Source: Apostichopus japonicus (lineage: Eukaryota > Echinodermata > Holothuroidea > Aspidochirotida > Stichopodidae). Taken from it: a stretch of DNA of 64,000 nt. Numbering within the stretch: the stretch's first letter is position 1; every line of letters starts with the position of its first letter. The notes beneath the pieces were generated by a model. That model had not been told where the DNA came from and did no database searches. It saw only the letters and a program-made list of their open reading frames with translations. The stretch covers positions 24,239,398-24,303,397 of the forward strand of contig NC_092577.1 in assembly GCF_037975245.1 (NCBI RefSeq), read 5' to 3'. The position numbers were made by a program, and so were the translations under genes. This document shows positions 1 through 10,837 of this stretch, piece by piece.

Positions 1-212
1 CCATGATACCGAAGGTGGCTGGGCCACAGAGGAGTAACAAAACAAACTAAAGATAGGTTGGATAAAATACAATATACGATGACTATATACGATAACGATA
101 TACGATATACGAACTGGCGCACACCCGCCTGGCGGGAAGTATAGCACAGTACAGTGAAAAAACAGTTATCAGATGTAGAGCGAGAGCGAAAAAACACGTC
201 TGCACTCCACGA
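1..212 (-). mobile_element. 5' end of a Tx1-like LINE, body off the left edge
   Basis: This stretch is nearly the same as 26,327-26,549, the 5' untranslated region of the Tx1-like LINE there. It shares the start-codon context (CAT at 2-4 on the plus strand), a run of ATACGATAT-type repeats, and the distal end with CTGCACTCCACGAAAGCCAA. The element reads leftwards, so ORF1 begins at the first bases of the window and the rest lies outside. The two copies differ at scattered positions and are independent insertions. The start codon is placed by comparison with the 26-kb copy; the 5' border near 212 is where the copies stop matching. Confidence 0.75.
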
Positions 213-284
213 AAGCCAACTGTCAACTGCCAGCGCACTTATTTTTATATCATTAAGTTAATACAGGATGGTCAGGTTATTGGC

Positions 285-678
285 TGCCTACTAATTGTGC
301 GCAGAGGGATTTTATAGAAGTAAGGTATAAAAGGCGGCATGGGGGGCCGAAAGTTCACCACTCCGTCAGCAGTTCGTCGCTTCGTCATTACTTCGTTACG
401 ATTTCATCACTCCTTCTAATTGCTTATTTGACGGAGTCAAGTCAAATCATTGTCATTTTGTTTTATTTGTAAGAGAATCGACAGAGAAGAAATTATACCG
501 AATCACTTATCAAATCCTATCTCGTCAAATTGTTTTTCTGTGAACTAATTGTTTTTTCCGTTCGAGACATCTCCTGAAGAAGCATAAATACGGCATGAAG
601 ATAACCCCAGTACCTTTCTATCGCGAGTCCCGATATAGTATTACTATCGGAGGAGCCGGGCTCGTCACAATATTACAC
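285..678 (+). promoter_or_regulatory. possible LTR/promoter remnant of the adjacent gypsy fragment
   Basis: A TATA-type box (GGTATAAAAGG, TATAAA at 326-331) is followed about 30 bases later by a pyrimidine-rich start-like region and repeated TTCGTC motifs. The stretch ends with a CGGAGGAGCCGGG block and TATTACAC, directly before gypsy pol coding sequence. This is the expected place for a 5' LTR followed by an internal deletion. I could not match it to a second LTR downstream, so the LTR call is inference; only the TATA box and its position are seen directly. Confidence 0.3.
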
Positions 679-2580
679 TAGTGTCCCTAAGGATGAAAAA
701 GCACTACGGTCATTTTTGGGTTTGGCCGTATACTTTTCTAAATACATACCTAATTTTGTGGAAAAGGTACAAGCACTTAGGAAAATTTTGCGCAAAGGGA
801 ATACATTCATATGGTCAAAAGAATGTCACGAAACTTTTGATGATGTGAAATTTCATATTGGTAAAGATCCAGTACTTGCTATGTATGATCCTGGACTGGA
901 TTGTATAGTCAGGACAGATGCGTCACAAGACGGGTTAGGTGCCTGTCTTTAACCAAGTCAAAAGTGGGTTAGAAGTGACCGTTTTTTGTGCGTCCCGCAC
1001 TTTATCTCATGCAGAAAAAAATATTCTGTAGGGGAAAAAGAGGCCCGTGCTTGCGTGTGGGCCTGTGAAAAATGGCATGTTTTTCTGTGGGGCAGGAAAT
1101 TCAAATTGTGTACTGATCACCAAGCATTGATTACATTACTTACCAAGGGTACAGATCGTCAATCAATGAGGATTGCTAGGTGGGCTTGTAGATTGATGAA
1201 ATATGATTATGAAATGATGTTTACAAAAGGTTGTGACAATATTGTAGCTGATTCATTATCGAGATTACCACTGGTTTCATCAGATTTAATTTTAAGGATG
1301 ATGTTCAGGAGGTAATTTGCCAGGTTTTGTGGGAACCTATGTACAAATTAATTTCTTTAGACGAGTTTAAAGAATTTTGCAGAAATGACGATCGTTTTCG
1401 TATTTTGAAGAGTTACATTTGCAATGGTTGGCCCAAATTTCAAGATGTTAAAGATTGGGCTAAGCTATTTTATTTTGCTAAAGATGAATATTGCATAGTT
1501 GGTGATATTGTTACGAGGGGTGATAGGATTTTAGTACCTCATGTGCTTACTTCAAGGGTGTTGTCAGACGCTCATGAAGCACATCAGGGGATGACCCGAA
1601 CAAAACAAAGGTTAAGGGAACTCTACTGGTGGCCCATGATGGATGTTCAAGTGGAAGATATGATTAAGGATTGTTTTGTTTGTCAACAATGACAAAACTC
1701 TAAAAACTGCTTATGCTCCTTTACAACCAGTGTTGTATCCAGAAAATCACTGGGACAAAATTGCGATGGCCTGAAGTTTGTTTTACGTCCACAGTAACAA
1801 CAACCAAAATTACGTGGTTTTTGAAGCAAATTTTCAGTCGAGAGGGTTTTCCGAAAGAAGTCATTACAGACAATGGTCCTCAATTCAAGTCAAAAGAATT
1901 TGATGATTTTTGGCGTGAAAGGGGAATAGTGCACCGCTGTTCATCTTTGTATTATCCACAGGCAAATGGTGCAGTGGAAAGGTTCAATTCAGCTTTGAAA
2001 AGTATAGTTCAAAATACAATCAATTTGGGTAGACCATGGAAAGAAACAGTGTTACAATATCTTGGTGTATATAGGGCTACCGCACATGCAACTACTGGGG
2101 TGTCGCCATCTGTATTGGCACATGGTAGACATATTAGAACAAAACTGAATATTGTAGGATATGGGTTGCCTAAGGTCAATGTTGGTAAAGTTAGGCATAG
2201 AGTAAAACGCCAACAACAAAGGTACGAGAAGTATGCTGATCGGAAAAGGAATGTTAAATTTAGTGGTCTTCATGGAGGAGACTGGGTTCGGATACAAAAA
2301 AGTTGGTGGGTCCAAAAAGGGTCAGGCATTATAGTGATCCTATCAGAATTGTAAAGAAAATCAGTGATCATACTTTTCAAATGTCTGATGGAAGGAAATG
2401 GAATGTGAGTAAATTAGTTAAGTGTAATCCACCGGAAACTGGTACTAAATTTTGTTTTCATAATACCGTGCCTGAAAGAACAGATTATAAAACTCCTAAT
2501 TTGGAATTAAGTCAAGAGTTAGGTCGAGCGAGAAGACAAAAGAAACGTCCTCAATGGCACAAGGATTACGTAATGTATTG
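676..2580 (+). pseudogene. gypsy/Ty3 pol fragment: end of RT, RNase H, integrase
   Basis: The reading starts inside the reverse transcriptase thumb (SFLGLAVYFSKYIPNF), then RNase H (DASQDGLGA, later LCTDHQALITLL and IVADSLSRLP), the integrase zinc domain (AHQGMTRTKQRLRELYWWP, CFVCQQ) and the integrase core (ITDNGPQF, YYPQANGAVERFN). The order is normal for Mag-type gypsy elements. It is dead: gag, protease and most of RT are missing. Frames shift near 950-1020, a stop follows CFVCQQ at 1690, and the segment around the first integrase aspartate (about 1765-1800) is deleted. The last ORF (2303-2581) is the usual C-terminal tail. It lies in the opposite orientation to the large gypsy element at 34-54 kb and is clearly older. 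Confidence 0.85.
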
Positions 2581-2589
2581 ATTTTATTT

Positions 2590-2830
2590 TAAGCCAGAGG
2601 AAAATGTGACATCTAATTATTATTGGCTTAACTTTACTTTCTACTCCCTACACCTGTTTCCGTTGGCATTTATGCAAATGTGCTTTACTTCAGTTTTATT
2701 GTTTAATTTATTACGTAACTGTTTGGTGTTTAACACGTATATAAAGTTTGCACGTGGAAATATACAAGGAGTTGGATTTACGTTACTGCTGTGTTCGGTA
2801 TACTTATTTATACCCCCCTGACTACACGAC
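2590..2830 (+). repeat. possible truncated 3' LTR
   Basis: After the pol remnant there is a short purine-rich stretch (AAGCCAGAGGAAAA, about 2591-2604), then TGTGACAT and an AT-rich 220-bp region with a second TATA-like box (TATATAAAG near 2739). This fits a polypurine tract followed by the start of a 3' LTR. I could not pair it with the 285-678 stretch. Confidence 0.25.
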
Positions 2831-3150
2831 ACAGTCTGTTTAACAACCACCAAAAACCTAACTGAAAACCCACAAACAGAAATCTCTTACTAACCCACAA
2901 ATGTATACAATGTAGCGTTCAACGTGACGTGAAAAGGACACGGACCCAAAGGCCAACAGAACCAAAACAATAAAGCTCTACAAAGCAGCCCCAAAATGCC
3001 AACTCCAAACCACAAACAGAACCCCCAACCCATATTTTGTAACGACCCCCCCCCCACACCTGACCACTAACCCACTTCAAAACTTCATCCGGGGTACGCT
3101 GTCCCGATAGTAGACAACAGGCCTGCGCAATACCCTCATTGAAGGAATAC
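2830..3150 (+). repeat. copy A of a ~350-bp dispersed repeat
   Basis: The plus strand here matches the minus strand of about 24,985-25,330. Shared blocks include ACGTGACG(T/C)GAAAAGG, GGACCCAAAGGCCAACAGAA, TAACGACC and GTCCCGATAGTAGAC. The second copy has short direct repeats at its ends, so this is an interspersed mobile repeat. The minus-strand ORF at 2919-3152 is an accident of the repeat and is not annotated as a gene. Confidence 0.65.
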
Positions 3151-3391
3151 ACTGTGGGTATGGATGCATTGCATTGTTTTCCTATTGTTTACTGGAACAG
3201 AAAGCATACATTGTAATATGAAAATTTAGATTTGTGACAGGTCCCACCTATGCAGCCTTCAGGGGTTTTTCTTCTTTTATCTGATGTGGTAACCACTTGT
3301 GCGAAAAACCCAAAATCATTTTATTTCCATGATTCTAATTAAGTGACAGTGCAAAGTCTGTCATGTTTTTAAATTATACACACCTTAAGCC

Positions 3392-3580
3392 ATGGAAAAA
3401 AGGGTTAATATTGATAAACTGTATTCATGTTCGGTTTTTAGGTTCAAGAAAGATGATCTCTATAGATTGAAAGATGCACTTCAAATCCCGGAGAGAATCA
3501 AATGTACGAATGGATACAGTGTCCAAGGATTGGAGGCCATATGCATTTTGCTATCACGATTGGCATATCCATGTAGGTAA
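3392..3580 (+). pseudogene. N-terminal fragment of a PIF/Harbinger-like DDE transposase
   Basis: Sixty-two residues starting MEKRVNIDKLY and containing FRFKKDDLYRLKDALQIPE and LEAICILLSRLAYPCR. The pattern 'FRF-K-D-D/E-I/L-xRL-x-DALQIP ... G-x-EA-ICILL-RL-AYPCR' is typical of the N-terminal region of HARBI1-like nucleases of TE origin. The reading ends in CATGTAG followed by GTAAAT, which could be a splice donor. No downstream DDE exons are recognisable before the Helitron remnant begins, so I treat it as a fragment. The start methionine is simply the first in frame. Confidence 0.55.
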
Positions 3581-3584
3581 ATAT

Positions 3585-3985
3585 TTTCAACTTATGTCAT
3601 ACCAAAGAATTTAAAATGGAACTTGCTGCCATCTCGTTATTTGCCAAGCATATGAGACAGGAATAGGATGTCATGGGACGGCGTCTTTAACCGTCAACAC
3701 TATAAAAAAAAATTTAACTTATGTGTAGGCCTATGCTGAAGTTTCGTCAGCACTGTTGAACATTACCCATGGTTTTCCTTTAATATATAAATTTCAATGT
3801 AGGACCACCATGAGGCATTAACAAGCTAGATCACTAATGGTGCAGTAGCTCATACCTTTTAGGGCACCTCCAAAAGTTTAGGACAAAAATATTTGACGAC
3901 CAAAACATTTTTAGGGCACCAATTTTTTTTACGGGCCACAGAAAAATGTTCAGGACCCACAATTTTTTTTAGCCCACGTGATCTT
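3585..3985. other. gap without a gene; short AT-rich imperfect repeats
   Basis: No coding potential seen. At 3860-3980 the phrase AGGGCACC / GGACCCACAA followed by a T-rich run recurs three to four times with variation, a small degenerate tandem repeat at the edge of the Helitron remnant. Confidence 0.4.
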
Positions 3986-3986
3986 T

Positions 3987-4178
3987 TTAATCTTCAGCAC
4001 CGATTTCAACATAGTTCAAAAACTTTTTACCTTTGTCAAGGTTACCCTCTCTGGCTTCTTTTGTTGCCCGTTGCATTAAATTGCTCATACCTCTTTGGCC
4101 CTTACTGATGTAAGAGACAATGTACATAGCACACGCATATGGATCTACAACATATTGAATGTCCATGTTGGCTTTCAA
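3987..4178 (-). pseudogene. Helitron Rep N-terminal fragment
   Basis: Contains NMDIQYVVDPYACAMYIVSY, followed by ISKGQRGMSNLMQRATKEAR. The pattern 'N-x-D-x-Q-Y-V-x-DPYA-x-x-x-YIVSY-x-x-K-x-x-RGMS-x-L' is a hallmark of the replication-initiator part of Helitron proteins, which nicks and rejoins DNA in rolling-circle transposition. Only this stretch survives; the HUH and tyrosine motifs and the helicase are not present on the far side. Confidence 0.75.
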
Positions 4179-5163
4179 AATTTCTAGCAGATCCTTCTTG
4201 AAGGCATTAACGCGTATTTCACTTGGAGACCTTTGTAGGAACAGCTTTTAGACTGAACCTGATGGCACGGATGTACTGTTCCATGCTATCATGTCAATAT
4301 GAGGAGAACCTCTTTGCTGAAATTCAACTCGGTAGAAATGATCAATTATTTCACCAATGGGATCATATGAGCTTTGCAACACATCAGTGAGAAATCTACG
4401 TACCATGTAATCAAAGTGTCTTGCACAGGGGTCACTCTGAATTAGATCTGACTTTTCTTGCTATGTCATAGTTAAAGTCCTGTGCAGTTAGCTTTTTACC
4501 TTTCATTTTTTTCTTCCTTAGGCTAAGAGTCTTTCTGATGGATTTGGTTAATGTGCAATTTTTTGGCTTTGTAGAATATATTTCGAACTGACTTGGCAAA
4601 TCATCTGTCTGTGTGTCGCAATAACCACTTACAGATGTTGCTGTAATGAACCCTTTGGTTAGTTTTGTTTCTAATTTGCCCACAAAACAGGGTTGGAAAG
4701 GCTAATTCTTCTGGGTACTTGTCTTGAAATAAACCTGCCTTCACTCAGGGCAAAGCAATATGCATGGTTATCTGCAAAGTTTGGAGTGAGCATGGTATCT
4801 AATGTGCCAGCTGCTTGAACTTCTTCACTTGGCACTTCTGTCCACTCATCATCAGAATCAGGTTAGATTTGCAGATTTATTTGTTCTGCTGTGCTTTCTA
4901 GAGGCTGTATTGTACTTTGAGTGTATATCTGTTTGTTGGCTTTCTATAAATTCTTCCCAATCATGGTTCATTCCTTTGAGTGAGTCTGTCCAGGTTTCTT
5001 GAACTGTTACACCTTCATCTCTGTATAGCTGACTATTTGTTACAAGCCACTTGGCAGCATCAACCACTGTATTTGGTCTTACATTTTGGGAATCTAAGAG
5101 AAAGCTTTCTTACAAACACTCAGTAAAATTGCACATTAACCAAATCCATCAGAAAGCTTTCTC

Positions 5164-5460
5164 TTAAACTTGTCCAGGCAGTGTTCTAACAGTGGTTGAG
5201 ACATCAGCTGGAACATTGACTGCATTTCCTTTGATGCTCATTTCACGACCTCTGGGCAATTCTCTCATTTGCATGAATGGAGTACGAAGCGCGACCAGCC
5301 TTTCTTCCAAAGAATGTAATTTTAGTTCAACTGGCACTTCGGGCAAAGACATGTTATTGTCTAATCCTAGGGGTGAAGTTTTTCCTTTTGTGACATAAAG
5401 GTTACACGTTCTACATATGTATTCCTTTCCATCACCTGAAACTGAAAGCCCCAATTTCAT
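5164..5460 (-). pseudogene. Helitron central region (DUF6570-like)
   Basis: Ninety-eight residues with a CRTCN metal-binding-like pair, then KGKTSPLGLDNNM, a leucine/glutamate-rich stretch (LHSLEERLVALRTPFMQM) and KGNAVNVPADV. The 'C-x2-C ... G-x-x-P ... P-x-EL-x-x-L-x-x-EE-x-L-[IV]-A ... KGNA-x-x-x-P' layout is typical of the segment that precedes Rep in animal Helitron proteins. It lies between the basic repeats and the Rep fragment, as expected. Confidence 0.6.
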
Positions 5461-5508
5461 TTCTTTGCAAGTTGATGTGAGATGTTCAGTGGAGAGGACA
5501 CTTTCTTT

Positions 5509-6370
5509 CTACCATAATTGTTGACAACAGCAGCAGATAAATTGAGGTCCAACTGAAATGGATTGCCAAAATCTGATCTGTAGAGCTTGAAATGACTTTG
5601 TACTACGAGTTGGTCTAGATGCACATTTTTCAGGCAACTCTTTCTCAATATACTGTTTATCTGTACTGAGTTGTTGCAATCTTTTAATGTTTGCTAATCT
5701 TTCATGCTCCTTGTATATATTTCTTGTCTGGATTGACTGCATCCTTGCTTTGTTCTTATGCCTTTCATTGGCTAAAAGTTAGCTAATTGCTCTAGCCTGT
5801 CTCATGTGCTTCAGATTCTTTGCTCTTTCCTGTAATACAAAATGTTTTCTCTGGTTCTTAATGCGTATCCAGTTATTTTGTGCTTCTTCTGCAAAGTAGG
5901 ATGCAGATTTTCTCAAAGTTTGCATACGTTTCTGGTTACCCACTTGCTCAGACTCCACATAGGAATCATCTTTTCTAAGAGTATGCATTCTAATGGTATT
6001 ATGCCTCCTTTTTTCAATTTGAATGGCATGGTCTGTCTGGTTGTTGTTATTCTATGGAGATTCTATTCTGTTGCTGCTTTTTTTTTGGAAGTCTCATTTT
6101 CTCTTGTTTTGATAACATTGCTCGGCTGTTCTTTCTGTTTGTTAGTCTCATTCGCTCTCGTTGTTTTCATACCATACAGATTGTTCTGCTGTTCTCTAAT
6201 TTTTTTCATTCGAGTAACATTTTCCTTCTGTTCTTTCTTTGTGTATCCTGTGTTAGACCTCATTATTTTCATGCGCTTTGCGTTTAACTCAGTTTGTAGT
6301 TCCCTGAATGCTTCGTTCTTACGGTTCTTTCTTTGTTTCTTTGATTTTACTCTGTCTCTCTATTTGTAGT
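5509..6370 (-). pseudogene. Helitron basic coiled repeats (R/K-x-M/I repeats)
   Basis: Three overlapping frames read as repeats of the form 'R-x-x-RM-x-x-[IL]-R-x-x-x-x-Y-x-x-x-E', for example QKRMQTLRKSASYFAEEAQ and NVTRMKKIREQQNNLYG. Such positively charged repeats are common upstream of DUF6570 and Rep in Helitron proteins. Frames alternate at about 5745, 5990 and 6270, so the region is broken. Confidence 0.55.
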
Positions 6371-6539
6371 TATTATTACATGCTGTAAGCTTTCTCTCGC
6401 ATGGTGCTAGATGAAGCAGATGGCAAACCCATGTTACCTTGTTAAAGGTGTGCAAATTTCAAATCCTGCCAAAGATTCTGTCTATTTCAGCTCTAACAAG
6501 TTCTTCACTTATTTATGGCACACGTAATGGGTCCCCACA

Positions 6540-6980
6540 GCTGACATCAACAACAACATCATAGTGGTGACTGTTTGTGTTTCTCAGATATATTGCGCTT
6601 TTTGCGCTGTCAGTTGCTGCACTAAGATTGCTACATGAAGGGTATCGAAGAAACTGACAGTTATAATGATGCAATGCATATGTTTAAATGTCCGTTTGCA
6701 AAAGATGAGCAGCAGCCAATAGTTCAACCTCTGTTGGCCAAACATTAGCATTGTCCATGCCAGATACATTTATGTACTCTTGAACTGTTTTTGATGTATC
6801 ATTCAGGTGGCTTTGTTGGATAGATAGAACCACTACTGTCGCATTACCTCATGATGTTCTTCTGTTCATGTTACCAAATGAGATAAACATCTGAAAAAGC
6901 AGTTGTCATTACCTTTCATTTTCTTAACAATGAATGCTTTGGCATCAATGTTACAAATTCGTGCACAATTGAACTCAGTT
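6540..6980 (-). pseudogene. OTU-domain cysteine protease-like segment of the Helitron
   Basis: The minus strand encodes KGNDNCFFRCLSHL (about 6880-6935), matching the OTU catalytic Asp/Cys motif 'G-D-G-N-C-[LF]-F-R-[AS]-L-S'. It then encodes WPTEVELLAAAHLLQTDI and, towards the end, SAIYLRNTNSHHYDVVVD, which carries the catalytic His ('N-x-x-HY-[DN]'). OTU domains are deubiquitinase folds repeatedly captured by Helitrons and gypsy elements. In-frame stops occur, including one right after LLQTDI and one after CLSHLVT, so it is inactive here. Confidence 0.6.
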
Positions 6981-7429
6981 CGACCAATATAATATCGACT
7001 TGGTGAAAGTTGGACCCAACAATAGCTGAGGTTCCCCAATCACCATCTACTGGGAAGAAATGAAAGGTAATACTATTCTTGGTGGCAATTAGTTCAATTT
7101 CAAGTTGTTGACATAGTTCACCATTTGAATTTTGTTTGATCTGTTTCAGGATTTGCCGATTCGGTTCTTATCTTTTGAACAGTTCTCCTGATGGTTGCTT
7201 TCCTTTTATTGTTGCTGGCTTTTCTTGTTTTGGGCATATTGACATATGCTTCGTTGGTAAATTGGTAAATTTGTTGTGTTGCTGACTGATGGACCAATGT
7301 GGAATAAATAATAGACTGATTGCAAGGTTGATTGCTCAATGCTTGACATCTACTTTTTTCTCTTTGTTGGTGATACTGATAGCAGTTCTGTCGGTGATTG
7401 ATGTTCGTTGCTCTGATTGACAGCAACCT

Positions 7430-8470
7430 TCATTGATGTAGAAAGATAGGCAGAGTGAGGCCAATTTATCAATGCTGATAATAGGCTAATTGATTGCGAC
7501 TTTTAGGCTCATCGATTGTGGCTGAAATGATGAAAAATTGTGGTTGGTGGATGATAGGCTGATTGATACTTTTTAAGAAAAAGTCACCCAGGAAAGAACC
7601 TGGGCACGAAAACCAAACTACCAAACGACTGATCCGCTCTCAGCCCCAGTCCCCTTGCATCGGGACTGTGATAGGCTGATTGATTGTGGCTAATATATGT
7701 AGGCTGATTATGGCTGAATGCTGAATAAAATTGTTGCTGATAGACAGATTGATTATAGCTGATAGACGGATAACGGCTTCTATGCTGACTATGCCCAGGT
7801 TCATGAATGATTGAATGAATGATTGTGGCTGTTTAAATTGGCGGATATGCTGGTTAAGTTGAATTTGGCTAATATGCTGTTTCATTGTGAAATAAGTTAC
7901 TTTGGCTGATATGCTCATTGACTGTCGCTCATATGTTGATTGATTGTAGCTGATAGGATGATTGATTGTGAAATATGTTTATATGGCTGATATGCTGATT
8001 GACTGTGACTGATAGATTTAGACTGATTGAGAGGCTAATTGACAGACTGACACACAAAATGACAAATATGTTCACTGCAATTGTGACTGACTAACTGATG
8101 AGGATTGACAATCTGATTGACAAAGAGTAACAAGTGATTGATACACACGGACTAACACTGGTTGTGAAACTAATTGATCTTTGATGATGAGCACTTTAAT
8201 TGATGCTGCTTGACAAACTACAGTCCTGATTAATATGCAAAGCTCCATCTTACTGAAATGAATTCTCTCTGTTCAAACTTCAATCACCAAGTTCAATTTG
8301 TAAGATCAGTTTCCTAGTTGAATTAATTACTAAGGGAATTCCACAAGCATATACCAAGAGCATAAACCAAGAGCAAATTCAATTGCTGAGTTCAATGTTC
8401 AATCGGCACATTGAAATCTTTTATTTCAATCTCTGCTTGATAACAGACTCATTGAATTGAATTAACTATA
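7430..8470. repeat. degenerate GATTGATTGTGGCTGATA repeat field
   Basis: About 1 kb is built from variations of GATTGATTGTGGCTGATAGG / GCTGATATGCTGATTGACTG with no fixed period. Open frames across it (for example 7640-7918) are low-complexity artefacts. A truncated SINE copy sits inside at 7568-7668. The right part (8200-8470) becomes ordinary AT-rich sequence. Confidence 0.6.
7568..7668 (-). mobile_element. 5'-truncated copy of the U2-headed SINE
   Basis: About 100 bases match 19,762-19,858 (CACCCAGGAAAGAACCTGGG, ACGAAAACCAAACTACCAAA, CCCCTTGCATCGGGACTG). The U2-like head present in the other copy is missing. The copy is flanked by TGATAGGCTGATTGAT at 7552-7567 and again at 7669-7684, a perfect 16-bp direct repeat. 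The surrounding field has similar words, so the repeat could be partly coincidental, but it abuts the element exactly on both sides. Confidence 0.65.
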
Positions 8471-8680
8471 AAGTTTAAGCCCTTTGACAGAGTGATTGAG
8501 ACACATCGAAATAATGACTGATTGATTCTGAGTAAGAGTTACAGTGATTAATACTGACCAATTCCCAAAATTATCCTTTCCCTTATTCCTGAGATGCAAA
8601 TAATATCGTGCCTGTTTTTGAAAGAATTTTCCCACAAAAGACTTTAACTTTAAAATGATCGAGAATTTGTACATTTTCTT

Positions 8681-9830
8681 TTACGATCTCATATGCAATA
8701 CTTGCGCTTTTATTGTTTGTGGCAAAAGCCGAACAGGGTACAGATCACCCTTGGAGTGAGTTACAGCATCTTCTGTGAGGAAGTTTTGGGATCCATGGTA
8801 GGTTGCTTGCATATACTCATGACGGGTAGCAAGAGTTTTGCACAAATTTGTTACATTCTTTGAAGTTTTAGCTATTTCTTTAAAGTAATTGTGCTTCCCT
8901 TCCACCCTCAATGTGTTGATGAGTGGGCCATATTTCAACAGCATCTCAGGGTAATGAACCAAGTAGTTTGCTTTGGGTTTCATTGATACATGTGGAAACG
9001 CTTCAAAATACATTGTCCAAAATTCATCAATTAGATCAGCTAAAATATTGTCAATGCCCTAGGTACTTTCTTTGACATGCAATACTGTACGACATTCAAT
9101 TCAATAATACTTCCCATTCCTTACTATCTTGGGGAATGAAAGAACCGACCATTAAAGGTAACAAACGACAGAGACACAGCTTGACAAGCAGTTTGCTTAA
9201 CTTTAAAAGTCTGAATCTTGTCAGATATCCAAAAAAAGGTTATTGGTGCGATCAGAACTTCATAGGGAATTTTTTCTATCTGTTCATTAACATGGCTTTA
9301 ACGTGAAAAAATGTTTCAGTATCACAATACTTGACAACCTCTGCAATGACTTCAGGGACTACCCCTTCAAATAGATCATGGGCAATGTCTGGTGGACTGC
9401 CTTCCACAACATGACAAAAACTGTAATTCATTGAGGCAAGAAGACTGCTTGATTCCATATAGTGTAAAGAGGGCAGGGTTGGTCTGTACTGCAACTGCTT
9501 GCAGTTCATATGCTTGTTTGGTTCTCATTCGCAAATTATCAAATCGAAATTGATTCTTGTGATCACCTTTCATTACATTACATAATCTACATAACCTCCC
9601 ATGATTGAAATGTGTTTGAAATGCACCTAAATCATGAGCGGCCAAGTTATCTGCCACTAAGAAAGAAACAGTTCCACGAAAAGTATATTGAAGTTCATCT
9701 TTGAAAATTTCAATACCATTTTGGTCAACAATCTTTTGATCTGAAATAAGTGGCTGGATTATACTTTCATAACCATATTTTTGGACATAAGACCTATTCA
9801 GTGAGTGATTGTGTGCCCTACCATCCCGGA
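8681..9830 (-). pseudogene. unclassified TE-associated protein, frameshifted
   Basis: Two linked reading regions on the minus strand. The upstream part (about 9830-9270) has TFRGTVSFLVADNLAAHDLG, then GRLCRLCNVMKGDH and, after a frameshift near 9425, CHVVEGSPPDIAHDLFEGVV. The downstream part (about 9050-8681) has NYLVHYPEMLLKYGPLINTL, RVEGKHNYFKEIAK and LATRHEYMQATYH. This combination occurs in multi-copy uncharacterised proteins of fish, cnidarian and echinoderm genomes that I believe are transposon-encoded, but I cannot name the superfamily. The stretch 9050-9270 is not clearly coding, which may be an intron or decay. Confidence 0.55.
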
Positions 9831-9984
9831 AAGGCCCCCAAATAATATCTGTTACGAAGTCCAGATATGATGGTTTGGGAAACGAACATAATAAAGTAGG
9901 TTAGAAAGGTTTTGTTTTGAAAATGAATCGAATACGTGTCTCTTGGTAACAAAAATATATAACAGCATAAATACATTTCATACC

Positions 9985-10175
9985 TTAATACTTCAAGTTA
10001 ACTTAGCGCGCATGCAAGGTACCTCGGCTACCGCTGGGCTCTCCGTCGAGGTGTCAAATCCCAGGGTAGTCGGTCGGTGTTGATTAAGTAACCCTAGTGC
10101 GGGTGTGTCTGGAAGCTTCCGCAAGGCGCTTTACGTAAATAACAGTTCCGGAAGAGAACAGGACTAGGTAAGGTA
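9985..10175 (+). repeat. possible SINE-like repeat
   Basis: GGTGTCAAATCCC resembles a polymerase III B box, and the distal AAGGCGCTTTACGTAAATAA resembles the tail of many marine SINEs. There is no clear A box and no target-site duplication was found, so this is weak. Confidence 0.22.
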
Positions 10176-10179
10176 AATG

Positions 10180-10555
10180 ATAAGTCCAGAAGAATGGTAT
10201 CCAAAAGAGAGTTAAGAGAAAGTCACACACAGGGTGATTGGCATGGTGAAGATAGGCCGGAACGGAAAAGGTGGGTTTTGTAAGTGCTAGGCAGACGTAG
10301 TTGTTTTACGTGGCGTGACGTACAGGTTGGTGCCACTGGGAGAAGAGACCGAGCCACTCCTTTTACTAATTTATATGACATTCGGCGAGGTTACTCTACC
10401 CTAGCTTAGAACTGCACTGATTGTGCTCTTACGTTTTCAAATGAGCATAATACACATTTAAGCATTACATAACACTTGTGTGGCAAACAAATAAATAAAT
10501 AAATAACAGCAATTAGCGTAATAAAGCTTTAAAGTAACATGCTACATGTAACATG
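10180..10555. other. gap without a gene
   Basis: No coding frame, no repeat recognised apart from a short (AAAT)n run near 10,490 and repeated ACATGTAACATG words at 10,540-10,562. Confidence 0.4.
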
Positions 10556-10557
10556 TA

Positions 10558-10833
10558 ACATGCTCTATCTCTCTATCTATCTATCTATCTATCTCTCTCT
10601 CCACCTCTCTCTATCTCTCTCCACCTCTCTCTATCTCCACCTATCTCTCTCTCCACCTCTCTCTCTATCTCTCTCTCTCTCCACCTATCTCTCTATCTAT
10701 CTCTCTGTCTATCTCTCTGTCTATCTCTCTGTCTGTCTCTCTGTCTATCTCTCTGTCTGTCTCTCTGTCTATCTCTCTGTATCTATATCTGTATCTATAT
10801 CTGTATCTATATCTATATATCTATATCTATAAA
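10558..10833. repeat. (CTAT/CTCT)n microsatellite
   Basis: About 275 bases of CTAT, CTCT and CTGT tetranucleotides, grading into TATATCTATA at the right edge. The 97-residue open frame across it is an artefact of the repeat. It directly abuts the 3' break of the Tx1-like LINE at 10,838. Confidence 0.95.
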
Positions 10834-10837
10834 GCAT

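Larger units (their letters stand above)
3985..7430 (-). mobile_element. decayed Helitron with OTU domain
   Basis: Read on the minus strand, a series of broken reading frames encodes in order: a basic N-terminal segment (7118-7426), an OTU protease-like domain (about 6540-6980), a basic repeat region rich in K, R and M (5509-6370), a cysteine-containing DUF6570-like region (5164-5460), further linker (4432-5067) and the start of the Rep region (3987-4178). This domain set is known from Helitron and Helentron proteins. The Rep catalytic HUH motif and the PIF1-type helicase are absent, so the copy is truncated at its 3' side. Many frameshifts and stops show age. No terminal TC/CTRR ends were identified. 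Confidence 0.75.

Noticed and set aside
5842-6369. 175-residue hydrophobic plus-strand frame resembling a multi-pass membrane protein
   Set aside because: It is the antisense of the Helitron's Lys/Arg/Met-rich repeats; reading K/R codons backwards gives Phe/Leu/Ser.
10539-10832. 97-residue Leu/Ser/Tyr-rich open frame
   Set aside because: Produced by the (CTAT/CTCT)n microsatellite.
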